Source: Alphaproteobacteria bacterium (GTDB lineage Bacteria; Pseudomonadota; Alphaproteobacteria; Rhizobiales; Xanthobacteraceae). From it: 34,693 nt of DNA. The position numbers and the translations under genes are program-made. The stretch's first letter is position 1, and each line of letters begins with the position of its first letter. The notes below the pieces were generated by a model, which worked only from the letters and a program-made list of their open reading frames with translations, searched no databases and was not told where the DNA came from. This document shows positions 12,401 to 27,400 of this stretch, piece after piece. The stretch covers positions 1 through 34,693 of the forward strand of contig WQYW01000041.1 in NCBI GenBank assembly GCA_009781045.1. Reading direction: 5' to 3'.

Positions 12401-15400
12401 GCCCTGCGCTGGCCGGAGCGCGAAACCGTCCAGGTGGCGGCGCGGCAGGTCTATTGCACTCCGGCTCGTCCGCTGATGGCGCCTTCGACCGAGCGTTCCC
12501 TCCAGGCCGAGGCCGACAACCTGCTTGACCACGCCGATGTGTCGGGGCGGCGCTTCATCGACACAAGCATGATGGGCCGGATTCTGGTCGCCGAAGAAAA
12601 TGCCACCGCCGCCCTTGAGGTCATGAGCCGCTTTGCCATGGCCCCGCAATGGCTGATCTATCTGCCGCCGACCATGTCGCCGGTGGAGACCAGCGCGCAG
12701 GCGGGCTGGCTGGAACGCCCCGAGGAGGCCTTCCTCTATTATCGCTCCCGCAATCAGAAGCAGCTGGTGCTGGAGGAAAAGCATATGGGCTCGCGCGCAG
12801 TGGTCGTGCTGTGCCGCGATCAGGCCAGCGCCCAGGCGCGCCTGGGCACGGTCAGCCAGGATGCGGGAGCGATTTTCACCCGGACCGGACGCGCCTTTTT
12901 TGGCGATCGCGAGTTGAGCGCTGCGGTGCTGGCGCGGCTCGCTCGCGCGGCCGACAAGGCCGGGCTGTGGGAGCAGCTTGCGAGCGACTGGCTGGTGCTC
13001 GACTGCGAAATCATGCCGTGGTTGGCCAAGGCTTCGGCGCTGATCGCCGAGCAGTACCAGCCGGTTGCGATCTCAGCGCAGGCCGGGCTGGCGGCGGCGC
13101 TGCAGGCGATGGAAGGCGCGCTCGGCCGCGGTGTCGATGTCGCGGCGCTACATCAGCGCTTTCAGGGGCGGCTGGAGCGCGCCGAGAAATACGCGCGCAG
13201 CTGGGCGCCTTACGTCTGGCCGGTGAACGGCATTGAGGACCTGCGTATTGCCCCCTTCCACATTCTCGCCAGCGAAGGTGCGGTCCATTTTGACCGTGAT
13301 CACCACTGGCATATGGCGCTGGCGCGTCGCCTGCTTGAGGGCGGGGACAGCCTGGTGACCGAGACGCGCTGGCGCGACGTCAACGTCGATGACGAGGCGT
13401 CCTGTCAGGCGGCCATCGCCTGGTGGGAGGAAATCACGCAAGGCGGTGGCGAGGGCATGGTGGTCAAGCCGCTAGATTTCATGGTCCGCGGGGAGAAGGG
13501 ATGGCTGCAGCCGGCGCTGAAGGTGCGTGGGTCCGAGTATCTGCGCATCATCTATGGGCCGGAATATGATGTGCCGGAAAATCTCAATCGCCTGCGCCAG
13601 CGCGGGCTGGGCCGCAAGCGCGCGCTGGCGCTGCGGGAGTTTGCGCTCGGCCATGAGGCACTGCAGCGCTTTGTCGCCCGGGCCCCGCTGCGGCAGGTCC
13701 ATGAATGTGTTTTCGGTGTGCTGGCGCTGGAGAGTGAGCCGGTTGATCCCAGACTTTAGAGTGGGGCGCGCGGCCTGGGGGCGTCCGCCAGTGACACGGT
13801 GGCGCAGTATTCTGTTTTTTGTCTGGCGCATCCCGGGACGCGCTTCCGGCTTTCACAGATTGAGAGCCAGGCGATTTTCACCGCTGCCCCGATGGGGAGC
13901 AGAGGACGGGCCGGACGGCTTCAGCGCAGCGGTTTCTTCAGCAGCGAAAAGCGGTCGGGGTCGAAGCCTGCGGAGGGCTGCAGCATCGGCGGTTCGATGG
14001 ATGCTGCCAGCGATGGGCTGCGCTCGCCGAGGCGGCTGTCGCCTGACGACATGTCGCGCCGCGTGGCACCGCGCCAGCGATCAAGCACAGCCTCGATAAA
14101 CTGCATATCGTGGCCTTCAATGAAGGAACCGCTGCGGATCGTGGCCTCGCGGCGCGGCAACTGGTGCGGCGGTACTTCGTTGAAACGCAGGCGTGTCGGC
14201 AGCGCCACGCCCTCGCCGAAGGCCATGACCTCGCGGGTTCCGAGCGTCGGCACAAAGGCGAGGATGTTGGCGGCGGCATCGGAAACGGCTGCGCGCAGCA
14301 GGTCCTGGTCGCGGTCATTGGCCAGCCGCATGGCGAAGAGGGTGTTGCACTGAGAGATGATGGTGGTGTCGAGTTCGGCCGGACGCTGGGTGACGAGGCC
14401 GAGATAGACCCCGTATTTGCGGCCTTCCTTGGCAATGCGGGATACCGCCTTGCGGGTCGGACCGAAACCGATATTGCGATCGGAAGAGGCATAGCGGTGG
14501 GCTTCCTCGCAGACGAAGAGCAGCGGCGAGGCACCATCGCTCCACAGGCCGAAATCGAAGGCCATGCGGCAGAGCACCGAGACCACGGATTCGACGACCT
14601 CGGCGGGAAAGCCGGCGAGCTGCATGACCGTCATCGGCTGGCCGTTGTCGGGCAGGCGGAACAGAAGGCTGATGACTTCCGCCATGGTGTCGCCGCCGAC
14701 ATTGGCGTTGTCGAACATGAAGGCGTAGCGCGGATCGCCGCGGACGGCCTCGATGCGGGAAATCAGCTTGTGATAGATGATGCGCGACGAGCGGTTCTCC
14801 AGCTTGCCCATGCGTTCGTCGATCAGCGAAATCATGTCGACCAGACGGAAGGGCACGGGGGTGTCGACGGAAAAGCCGATCTGCCGGGCATCGGAGCGTT
14901 TGAGGCTGATGCGTTCGGGATTCTGATACTGGGTGTAGAGCCCCTTGGCGATCGGGATCACCTCGGACAGGATTTCAAGCTCTTCGGGCGCGCCGGGGCG
15001 CCCCGCGAACAGCACGTCGACGATCTCTTCGAAATTGAACAGCCAGAACGGCAATTTGAGGTTGCGCGGGTTGAGGACCAGGGCGCGTTCCCCGAAGCAG
15101 CGGCCATATTCGTTGTGGACGTCGAGCATGAAGATGCGCAGCTGCGGGCGCACCTTGAGGATCTCGTTGAGGATCAGCGCCACGCCGCTCGACTTGCCGA
15201 CCCCGGTCGATCCAACGATCACGAAATGCTTGGACAGCATCTCTTCGACGTCGACATGGGCAATAATGGAAGGATCCTGCTGAAGCGTGCCGATATTGAT
15301 CTTGTCGGAGCCGTTCGGGGCATAGATGGTGCGCAGGTCGCTGTTGCTGACGAGGCCCACGGCATCGCCGATGGTCGGGTATCTGGTGACGCCGCGGCGG

Positions 15401-18400
15401 AACCGGGACTGCTCATTATTGACAAAAATCTCGCCCAGCAGGTCCACGGTGGCGATCGCAATATAGTCGTCGCCAGGGGAAAGATTTTCGCACGACACCT
15501 CGGTGATGATGGCAACCACGGTGGAGCTGGCGCAGGTGATGCTGACGAAGCGTCCGACGGTCATGCGCTCTTCGGAAATGGGCTGCTGATTGGTCGCCAG
15601 AAGTCCGACCCGGGCGGCCGACCCGCGAACGGAGATTATTCGCCCAAAGGTTGTCACGGTGGAAATACCCAGCAATGGTTGAGAATTCGCGTTCGATCAT
15701 TGCAGGGTTGACTGGAGAAACGGTTAAAGAGGGCGGGCGGCCCGGGTCAAATGGGCCGGGGCAGCCAACGCCGTGCCGCGCGCGCGAAGAGGCAGGCGCG
15801 GTGGGGTTTTCTGTGCTCCGCGAGCCTGTGTGAAGGTGAAGGACGGTTTACCATTGCGGGCAACAAAGGTGAGGGCGTGGTGCCAGGATGGCGCCGATGA
15901 TGCCCATCAGGGCCGGTTTACCGCTGGCTTTGGCGTCCGGGCCGGGATGGACGCGGATCGCGGCCAATGGCGAATCAGGTTCGGCCCGCCCGTGCCCCCT
16001 CGATTGCACCCGATTGCGCGGGCCAGGCGGGGCGGAGACTGGAAGCGCAAGGCGGCGGCTGCAGGTCTCAAAACCCTCCAGGATCGGCAGTGCGGATTTG
16101 CTGCATCGCAATCGTCGCAGGGTGGGCGAGAGGGTGGGCCAACGTGTTTTTCGTGCAATCCCGCATCTTTCGGGGTGTGGTTTTTGCAGCTTCACTCTAT
16201 GGAGTGAGGAGGGAGGTCCGAAGATGGCATCTGGAAGCTGAGCCTTTATTAAGCTGAGCCTTTTTAAGCTGAGCCTTTTTAGGCTGAGCCTTGGGCTGCG
16301 GACTGCAATTGGGACGGTGACAGCAGCTGCGCGCGGTACAGGCGATCCGGCTTGCGGTCTGCACGACAGGATGGCGATGGACGATGACAAAGGCTGACTG
16401 GAGCGAGGCTGAGAACGAGGCCATCGTCGCCGACTATTTCGCCATGCTGGGCGAGGAAATCGAGGGCCGCAGCTATAACAAGGCCGGGCACAACCGCAAG
16501 CTGCGTGAAGAGGTCGAGCGCGACCGTGGTGCGATCGAAATGAAGCACTGCAATATCAGTGCCGTGCTCCAGGGTCTCGGCGAGGTCTGGATCGATGGCT
16601 ATAAGCCGGCGGGCCACCTCCAGGCCGCACTGGTGACAACCGTGAGGCGCTGGCTCGAGAAACATCCCGACTGGCCGGCGTTGCCGCCAAAGCCGGATGT
16701 CGCCGCCCGTCTCCGGGCAGCCCCGCACGGCTCTCCTGCTCGGGAACAACTGGCGGAACTGGCCGAAAGCGTGCTGCAGCTCGGCCCGTCGCCGCTGCAG
16801 CGCAACACGCCGCCGCCGAATGACCTTGAGAAACTCCGCCTGATCGCACAGACCTACGATGTCGCGGGGCGCGACGCCCGCAACCGGCTGTTGGGCCAGG
16901 CCGGCGAGGAGCGCGTGCTGCTGCATGAGGAGATCCGTCTGAAGGCCGCCGGTCGGGGCGATCTGGCCTCCCGGATCCGCTGGGTGTCGCATCTTGATGG
17001 CGACGGAGCGGGCTACGACATTCACAGTTTCGATGCCAACGGCAGGGACCGCCTGATCGAGGTCAAGACCACCAACGGCTGGGAACGCACGCCGTTTTTC
17101 ATCAGCCCCCACGAACTCGAAGTTTCCGAGGAAAAAGAAAACTGGCTGTTGCTGCGGGTGTGGAATTTCGCCAGGGCACCAAAGGGCTTTGAGCTGCGCC
17201 CGCCTCTGGATGCCCATGTGTCGCTGATGGCGACGGGGTATCGCGCCGAGCTGCTGTGAGGCGCCGGTTTTGCCTTTGCCTTCGCATGGGGCGTGAGGGA
17301 GAGTGGCAAAGATCGCCGCAGGTCTTTTAACAAAAGGGCGGGCGCGCGTGCGTGCAGGATCTGGATCTTTTGGGCCGACCGTCGCGTCTGGAAATGGCAA
17401 GAGCCCGACAATAGGAATTGCCGGGCTCTCGAAGTGTCGTTGCTGTCGGATCAATCAGTCGCAGACGCGAACCGGACGGGAGGTCCAGTTATAGCCGTCA
17501 TAGGCGCGCTGGCGCTGCCAGTAGCAGGACGAACTGCGGCGTCCGGAATAGTAGTAGCGCTGCGGACTGGCGACATAGGTCGGTCGGTTATAATAGCTGT
17601 AGCGTGATCCGACATTGGCCGGCGGCCGGTCATAATTGCTGTAGCGCGGGGTGTCGTAGCCGTAGCCGTAACCATATCCCGAATTGTCGTAGCCATCGTA
17701 GCCACTATAGCCACCATAGCTGTAGCGCGGTGCGTCATAGGCCGGTTCGCCGTAGGGGCCGGATTCGACGTCGGCGGTGTTGTAGACGGGACCGCCATAA
17801 GCCGCCTGTCCGGGGACGACGGTGTTGGAGCGGCTGGGGACGACGGTGATCCCGATGTTGACGTCGTCCTGGGCCATAACCGGAGACGCGGCACTCACCA
17901 GCAAACCAGCGACGGCCGCGAGGACTGCTACTGAAGTCTTCTTCATTTTTTCGTTCTTTCCTTGGCAATTGCGGAAGAAGACGCCTCGGAGAAGCATCTG
18001 CTGCGGAAACTTGACCCGCACCGTGGCAGAACTGTGCACAAATTGTGGCGGTTCTGGGACGGCAAAGCTTTCCAGCTTCTTAACCTGTGCCGTTTCGCGA
18101 CAGATTGCTTATAAAGTCGTTGAGAAGGCAAGGTTGTTTTGTGCATTAACCATATCTGTGAATCCCGCCTCTGCACCTTGCAACGATTTCCCGTCGGGCG
18201 GCCCGGGATCGGCAGGCTGGCGAAAAAATTTTTCCAGGACGGGGAGCGGGCAGGTCCTGTTCTGTCGGTGTTCAGAATGCTCTCTGGTTTTCAGCTCTGT
18301 TGCATTTGTCACCGCTGTTCCATTCTGGCGCGGCAGGCCAGAACCGGCACGACCGACAGGGGCAGAGCATCTTTGCGCGCCGGCCTGAAGGGCACCGGGG

Positions 18401-21400
18401 ATGGTCGCCATCCGGTCACGGAATTTTGAGACGTCCTGAGTTGAACGTTGTTCAATTTTTCGTTAAGTGGCGCTGGTTGAGATGGCTGGGGCCTTTGCGC
18501 CCCGTTACAGAAGCGGTTTTCAGAAAATGTCAGTTTCCTCCGCGGGTCGACGCATGGTTGCGGCTTTTTCGCTCCTGGTTTCCCTGCTGGCACCTGGTTC
18601 TGCTGCGCTGGCGGCGTCAAATGAGGACGCCGGGGTGCCCAAACCGCTCGAAGAGTGGCGCGACTGGGTGCTGCGCGACGAAAAATTTCGCAACTGCCCG
18701 TTCCTGGTCGGTGCCATGCCCGACGCCCGGGCAACGTCCCAGGCAGCCTCCCAGGCGATTCTGAACAGCATCCCGGCCCGAAATTATGTCAACGCCCAGG
18801 GCTGGCAGATCGCGGAGGAGGCTGCGAATGGCGCAGCGAGGCTGGTTGACGCCAGCGGCTATGTCTGTGCCTGGCCGGGTCGGTTGACGATCAATGCCAT
18901 GGGTGATCACGCCGACTTCGCGGTGCAGTTGCGGGTGGATGCACCGTCCTGGGTGGGCCTGCCCGGTGATGTCCAGCATTGGCCGCAGCAGGTAAGCGTC
19001 AATGGCGAACTCCAGCCGGTGCTTGAGCGCAATGGAGCGCCGGCGCTGTGGTTGAGCCAGGGCACCCATGACATCAAAGGCACTGTGCTGTGGCCGGCGC
19101 GGCCTCAGTCGCTGCGTATTCCCGGCTTTATCGGCCTGGTCTGGCTCAATGTCGACGGCAAGGTCGTGGCGCCGGTGCAGCGCGATCGCGGCGAGATCAC
19201 GCTGGGGCGTGTCGAGACCAGCGCCGCGCAGTCCGACAGCCTTGATGTGCGGGTTTTCCGTCGCCTGAGCGACGGCCTTCCATCGCTGCTGACCACCGAA
19301 ATCAGCCTTGTCGCCTCGGGACAGTCCCGCGAGGAAGTGCTTGGCCCGGTGCTGCCCCAGGGGCTGATCCCGACCGCGATCGAAACTCCGTGGCCAGCGC
19401 GGATCGACAGGGATGGCCGCCTGCGCGTCCAGGTACGGCCCGGCAGGGCGAAACTGACCCTGCAGGCACGTGCCACCTCACCACTCAACGAACTGGAGCT
19501 GACACTGCCCGCGCCACCCTGGCCGCGGCAGGAAATCTGGTCCTATGCCGCGGACCCGGCGTTGCGCGGCACGCTTGCCCATGGCGGGCTGGCGGTCGAT
19601 CCGGTCCAGACCGAGGTGCCTGATGGCTGGCGCAGCCTGCCGGCCTTTGCGCTCAATGATGGCGACTCTCTGCGCATCGAGGAGAATGGGCGGGGTGAGG
19701 CTGCGGATGAAGCCAATCGTCTGACCCTGCGCCGGGAAGCATGGCTCGATTTCTCCGAGCACAGCTGGTCGGCCCGTGATGTCATCGCCGGCACCATGAA
19801 ACGGGACTGGCGTTTCGATGTGGTTTCACCCTTCACTCTGCAGCGCGCCGAGAGTGCCGGCGAACCGCTGCTCATCACCCAGGGCAGTCCGCCACATTCA
19901 AGCGGGGTTGAATGGCGTCAGCCCAGGGTCGACCTGCGGGCCACGGTCCGTATCTCCGGCACTTCCGAACTTCCCGTCACCGGATGGCAGCAGAATTTCG
20001 ACCGGGCTGAGACGCTGCTGCATTTTCCCTACGGCTACCGCCTGTTCGCGGTTTCGGGTGCCGACAGCGTCAGCGGCAGCTGGACGTCCGCCTGGAGGCT
20101 GAGGGATGTCTTTATTGTCGCCCTCCTGGTTATGATGGCGTGGAAGCTCTTCGGTGTGTCCGGTGCGATGGGGGTGGCGGCCTATGTGGTGCTTGGCTAT
20201 CAGGAAACCGGATCGCCGCTCTGGACACTGATGGCGGCGGTGGCGCTTGGCCTGCTCATCCGCCAGCTGCCGATCGGCAGGCTGCAAAAATGGAGCGAAT
20301 GGCTGCGGCTTGGCGCGATCGCGGTTCTGGTGCTGACGGCGCTGCCCTTCGCGGCCCATCAATTGCGTGCGGCGCTTTATCCACAGCTCGAAAACAGTGC
20401 CGCAAGCGCGTCGTTTCCAGAGGGCGTGCCGGGTTTGGAAATGGGTGTTCCTGCTTCCGACATGGATTCCAACGGTAACACTCATTTCCAATCCTGGAGG
20501 AGCAGGGCGGATTACGGACCAGCTCCGCAAAAGTATAAGAACGATCGTTATGGCAAGAGCAACGTGTTGCAGACCGGCGCCGGCGAACCGGAGTGGCAGC
20601 TTGGCAGTGAGGCACGGCTGAGCTGGAGCGGTCCGGTGGTGTCAATGCAGACGCTGCGGCTGTTCATCGCGCCGCCGGCTCTGGTGCGCAGCCTGCGCCT
20701 GCTGCTGGTGGGGGCGCTTGGCGTCGTGGTCTGGTTGCTGTGGCGGGATCGGCGCTCCGCTCGCCATCCGATTCGACGCGGTGACAAGGCGCAACAGGCC
20801 GCATTGGCGCTTCTTGCCCTGGTTGTGGGAGTGACCCTGACAACGCCGGCCTCGGCGGAGGATTTCCCGCCGGTGCAGATGCTGGAGCAACTGCACGATC
20901 ATCTCACCCAGGCCCCGAAATGCATGCCCGACTGTGCCACAATCACCGCCGCGCGGGTCAGGGCCAGTGGTGCAACGGTGACAATCGCACTTGATGTCAG
21001 CGCCGGTGCCCGTGTGGCGCTGCCGATCCCGGCGGTGGGCGTGGGCGGCGAGATGCTGTCGGCAAAAGTGGACGCAACGGCCGACATGCCGGTGGTGCGG
21101 GTGCCGGGCCAGGGCAACGCCGCCATTTACGGGCTGACGCTGGAACGTGGCGTGCATCGCGTCGAGATCACGTATTCCACTTCAGGCGACCGCTTCACCC
21201 TGAATTTTCCACTCCGTCCCATGTATGTGGTGTCTGAGAGCAAGGACTGGACGGCCGAGGGCGTGGAAGATGCCCGCCTGCTGGCCGACACGCTGACCTT
21301 GTTGCGCCAAGGTGAGAGCAAGGCGGGTCGGCAACCCGCCGACAGCATGACCACACAGCAGTTTCCGCCTTTTGTGCGCGTGGTGCGCACTCTGTCGCTG

Positions 21401-24400
21401 GGGCTTGATTACCGCGTCACCACCACAATCTCGCGCATTTCGCCCGTCATCGGCGGTTTCACCGTCAGTGTGCCGCTCATCGCTGGCGAACATGTCTCCA
21501 GTGCCGGCATCAGGGTGCAGTCGGAAAATGGTCAGGCGATGGCCATGATCGCCTTCGGCGATGGAAGTCGCGAGGTCAAATTCGACAGCACACTTGACAG
21601 GGACGAGACCCTGACATTGGCAGCGCGGCCCTTGACCGATTACGCCGAGCAGTGGCGGCTGCAGATCGGTCCGCTCTGGCATGTCGAATTCTCCGGCGTG
21701 CCTTTGTCAGGGCAGGATTCGGCCGGGGAAGGTGCCGAACGTGTTGCCATATTCGATCCCCTGCCGGCAGAGAAGCTGACGCTGCGGATCTCGCGTCCTG
21801 AACCGGTGCAGGGGCCGACACGGGCAATTGATCACGTCAAATTCGTCTATGACCTTGGTCAGCGCTCGGCGATGCAGACCCTGAAACTCGAACTCCGTTC
21901 CAGCCAGGGCGGAGAGCAGACGATCACGCTGCCCGATGGCGCCGAAGTGATCTCGGTGACGCGCGATGGCACCCCGCTCGGCCTGCGGCCGCAAGGGGGC
22001 AGACTTGAACTGCCGCTCCAGCCCGGACGCAGCAGTTTTGAAATCCGGTTCCGCAGCGATGCCAAACCATCTGTGGTGGCGACGACGCCTGAAGTGGCTC
22101 TGGGCCTGCCAGCGGCGAATATTGAGCTGACCACGCAGCTGCCGGGCAACCGCTGGCTGCTCCTGACCTCTGGTCCCACCGTCGGTCCGGCGGTGCTGTA
22201 TTGGGGGGAACTTGTGGTCATGGCGGTGGTTGCCTTGCTGCTGGCGCGGAGCCGTCGCACACAGCTGAAATTTCATCACTGGCTGCTGCTCGGGATCGGC
22301 TTTTCAACCACATCCTGGGTGCCACTGCTGGTTGTGGTGGCGTGGCTGTTTGCGATGTCCTGGCGGGCACGGGACCAGATGCCGGAAAACCGGAGCTTGT
22401 ATAATCTGGTTCAGGTCGGGCTGGTGATATTGACCGCCGCAGCCGTCGTCTGTCTGCTCGTGGGCATCGGCACCGGCATGATGGCCGAGCCCGACATGCA
22501 GGTGGTGGGAAATGAGTCATCCAGCCGGGTGTTGCAGTGGTTCACGGATCGTAGCCAGGATGCCTTGCCGCAGGCCACGATCATCACGGTGCCGATGTGG
22601 ATCTATAAGGTGTTGATGCTGCTCTGGGCCTTGTGGCTGGCGATCGCGGCCCTGCGCTGGCTGCGGGATGCCGCCGCGGCGTGGACGCAGGGCGGCTACT
22701 GGGCGGACTGGGGCGCTTTGGGTGACAATGAGAAAAGACTGCGCGCCATGTTGCACGAAGAGGTGCAGCGCAGCGCGCAGGGCGCTGGACCTCCGCCGGT
22801 GCCGCCGTTGTGAGCTGTTGTTGACATAAGAGAGCGTCTGGGCGATCGGCAAAACCGGTGAGATGGTCGATGGCGCGCCACTCCAGCGAGGGAGGGGTGG
22901 CCTTGCGGTGTCGGCAGGTAGCCGTCATTGCCATTGCAGCGATATGCGCCCGCAGGCCCTGGATAGTACCGTCCTCGCCGGGCGAGGGTGGGTGCCAGCA
23001 GGCCCTCCGGAACGCTCCTGATCGGCCGTGTGGTCGCCGGGGCAGCTGGATAGTTGCAGCCGCCCCGGCAACACGCCATGGCACTTGAACATGGCACTTG
23101 AACATGGCCCTTGAACATGGCCCGCGAATTTGGCCTGCGAATTTGGCCTGCGAAACCTGACAGCGCGGTGTGGCGCGCACCATAATGGTTCCGGGTCGGT
23201 GCATTGAGCCTGGCACGGAAGTCGTTGCGGTTGAGATTCCCGTACGCGCACGCGCAGCCGAATCACCTTCGAAGCCGGGCCGGCAGCGTGGCCGCGCGGG
23301 CGACGCGCTGATCGCAGCTGGCAGCTGCAGCCTGGCTCTTTGCCGTTTGTCCTGCCAGCCTGGCGCAACGGGTGGTTGCCTCTCAAGCCGCCCTGGTGCC
23401 GGCCAGATGAGGGGCGGATCAGGCGGGTGGAAAAAATGCAACCGCGGTGGGCATCCGAACCGCAGGGAGACGCTGGCGAAAAACCGGAAGACGTGCTGCA
23501 ATGGCGGCGACAATGGCCACAGGGCAGCAGCCGGCCTCACAGAATGTGACGGGCCGGGAGGCCGGGCCGGACGGGCCTCCACACAAATGCGTGAATCGGC
23601 CTCTTTCCTTTCTTGCGGCGGCTTTGCTGTGCGATACTGCCGCAGTGTTGTGCTGGTTTTGGTTGATGGAAGGCGTTAGAGAGGGGCTTGCGCCTTTTGG
23701 GCCGGCGTGCCCTCATGCGGGTCAAGGGGTTGTAACCTGATGGCGATGCAATCGGCTGGGTGGCCGGGATTTCAACAGAGTTGTCTGGCGATGCGTGTTC
23801 GATCTTCACTGCCGGCGATCCTCGCGGCAGCGTTTCTTGCTCCGGTTTTTCTTGCGCTTGCCGGTGCCACGGTGTGCATGGCTGCGGACCTGGTCTGGCA
23901 GGTCGAAAGTCCCTTTCGCTTCTTCCGGAAATCGGCCTCCTTCGACATGTATGCGCAGGCCTATCCGGCCGCGCGCGGCGATGGCACAAGGGCGCTCCCC
24001 GCCGACATCGTCTGGCGTACTGAGCGCAAGCTGAACGACCCTGACTGTCGCGATCCATCGACGCCGGACCGCTGCCTCGCCACGGCCCGCAGCCGCTATG
24101 ACAGTCAGCGCCTGGGATGGGCCGCCGAAACCCTGGATGCGGTGTGCTACGACAGCAGCAATGGCCGTTATCCGGCCAAATGTGACCGGCGCTATTCCTG
24201 GGGCACGGCGAAAGAAGACTATGTTCTTCCCGAAGCCCACACGGTTGCGGTGAAGCTTGCCAAAGAACGGCTGGCCGAGGTCGGGCAGGGCAGTTGTCAG
24301 TGGAGCTGGACCGCGCGCAAGGCGGGAGGAAAGACCGAGAACAGGACGTTGCCCTGCGCCGTCACACTGGTGATTCCACGGGTTCCATTCGCGCTCGATC

Positions 24401-27400
24401 GCTCGGTCTCCGGTGTGTCGGTGCAGGTGAAGCTGCCGGATGGACGCATCCTGGCCGAACCACGCCTCGCCGTCGAGGATCTCTTTATCGTCGCTATGGG
24501 CGATTCCTTTGCCTCCGGTGAAAGCAACCCGGATCGTCCCGTCACTTTCAGTGCGTCGCGGCAGATGGTCTATGATCCGTCGCTCAACCGCGAGGAGGAG
24601 TATTCCAGCCGCGGCCTTGGCCTGAAGTCGCTCGTTCCCGCCCAGCCGTCCCTGCTGCCAAAGGGGTACGACCACAAGGTGCTGCCGCGCCGCAGTCTTG
24701 AGGACGAGCAGAGCGGTCACTACTATCCGCTGACGTCGTCAGACTTCCGCAATGCCTTCGACAAGAGCCGCGCGCGATGGCTCAGCCCGGACTGCCATCG
24801 CTCCCAATATGGCTATCCCTTCCGGGTGGGACTGCAGCTGGCGCTCGAGAACCCGCATCGTTCCGTGACCCTGGTGAGCCTCGCCTGTACCGGGGCGGAG
24901 GTCACGGAGGGATTGTTCCTCGAAAAGAAGGCGCGTGAAGGCGCGCTCAATCCCGTGGTTCTGTCGCAGTTCGACCAGCTGGCGGATTTGATCTGCAACG
25001 GCCCCCGGACCCTGCATGCAACCTATCAGCTGCCGACCTATGCCAGCGGCAGCACCAATGTTCATGTGCGCAAGGTGAGCAAGATCTGGTGTGCGCCGAA
25101 TATGCGCAAACGCCCGATCGACACCGTGCTGCTCTCCATCGGCGGCAATGATGTCGGGTTCTCCGCGCTGATGGTCTATACCATGACCGAGAACGCTGGC
25201 GATCTTGCCCCGATCGCCAGCCTGGTCGGTCACCAGATCCGGTTTTCTCCCGACGTCGCGCGGGTTTACATGGACCGGTTGCCGGAGCGGATGAAGGCGA
25301 CGCGCGACGCGCTGCGGGAGGGATTCGGGGTGGCGCCCAATCGCGTTCTGCAGACCGCCTATGAGCCGATCCAGTTTGACGAGAATGGCGTGATCTGCGG
25401 GGCCGATCCGGGTCTGGGCATGGATGTGCATCCAAAGCTCCTGCTGTCGCGGCAGCGGATGCAGGAAACCGTCGGTTTCCTCCAGGATTTCTTCGCCAGA
25501 ATGGTGTGTATCAATAATGGCCGTGCCGCCAATTGTCCGGCGCTGGCGACAGGTGCGGGGACCGGATTTCAGCTGATCACGGACCACCAGCCTGCCTTCG
25601 CCAGGCGTGGCATCTGCGCCCGTGATCCCAAAAATCCACGGGCTGACGGCGAACTGATGGCGATCCCGCGCAGCAGTGGCGGCGAGGAATTCGTGCCCTA
25701 TTCGCCGGCGGCATTTCTTCCCTATCAGCGCCGGTGGCGGCTGTTCCGGACACCGAACGACGCTTTCATGACCGCGAATGTCCATTCCAGCGGGTTCTCG
25801 CTGTTCGATGTGCTCCAGCCGGTCTATGCGGCAATGTATAGCGGAGCCGTACATCCGACGGCGGAGGCCCATGCGATCGTCGCCGACCACGTCGTGGCCC
25901 ATGTGCGCAGGCTGGTGGATCGCGGGGACATGAATCGTGCCGTGGCCCCCTTTGAGGGCAGGCCTGCCTCGGGTGAGACTGCGGCGCCTTCACTTAAAGG
26001 AGGCCAGAAACCGGAATTGCGAGAGCATTGCGCAGGCTGTGCAGTGGGGCGCCCGTGCGCGGCCTTCACGCTCCCCTCGCTTTGTGGCAGGCCACCCTTC
26101 TGCACGGGGACGGGGATCGTGCCGGGTGTTCTTCGCTCGCTCCGGGACCGGCACGGCCCCTCAGGGTGCGTGTGCGCCGCACAACGAACTCTCCAGTGTT
26201 TGAGGCGAAGCTGCGCGAGGCGGAAGCGTGCCGCGCGGCTCCCTCTCACCGGGAGCCATTTGAGACCTGGCAAAGGGGTGGCGACGACCGTCGACTGCGA
26301 TTTCCCGCAAGCCCTTGCCCAGCTGCATCGGCCTTCGAGCGCAGGGCCCCGGGACACAAGGCGGTTCCGTCACGGCAATCCCGTCAAAATCCCCGCGGCA
26401 CGCGACAGTTTGCGCATGTCGCGCTGGACCGCTGGGGACAAGAGGCCCTCTCAGGAGCTGTGACCTTAAAGGCTCCGCTGCACCGGCGCCTTGCCGAAAA
26501 CCACTTCGGGCACTTCCGCTGTGCAAGGGGGCTGTCGGTTTTCCCGGCGTCTTCAGCTGTTGCGCCGGTTCATTTCGGTCAGTGTGGTGTGGCCGTTGTT
26601 GGTCAGAGAATAGGGAGCAAAGAAACCGTCGTCGGTTTTGGCGATCAGGCGCTTGCGTTTGAGATACTGAAACAGCGCATTCAGTGACTGGTGCGGCATG
26701 CCCAGCCGCTCGGTGGCATCGCGGATGCGCAGCGCTCCCGACTCCTGGATGATGGCGAGCACGGTGCGAACGCGCTCCGAGCCGACAGTAAGATGTGCGG
26801 CTTTTGCCGGAGCCCGGTGCGGCACCCTCTGCGGATGGGTTTCACCCGCCGGAGTGAGGGAATAGATTGCCGGACCTTCGGCCACACAGTCTTCCCGCGC
26901 CAGCGCCTGATCAAGCAGGGTGTGGATGCTGGCTTCGACGTCCTGCGTCGGCATCTGCAGCGCGACACTGATCTTCTTCACGTCGGTGCCATAACCCTGC
27001 GGGAGAACCGACAGCACCCGCTCCGTATCGTGGGACAGAAACGGGGTCGTATCCTGCGCGGTCATCACCATCCACCACGGACGTGTCGGGTCGGCGTAAC
27101 ATACATGACCCGAGGCATGGAGCTGGACGATCAACTGATGGACGCGCTGGTGCGAAACGCCCATCTTGTTGGCGATCGTTCGGCGCCGCATCGGCCTGTC
27201 CAGCACCTCGAGCAGGCGGATGGCCGATGGTGTCAGAGGGCTGACGTTGCGACGGCGCCCCGGGCCAGGATTGGGAGTGGTTTCAAATTTGCAGCTTCGG
27301 CCACGCGTCGTCACATACCACCTGTTACTGCGGTCCACCTTCGCAAGGCCAATTTCTGAGAATCGAGTGAGTTCGCGCGTGCAGATGAACTGGCTGAGTT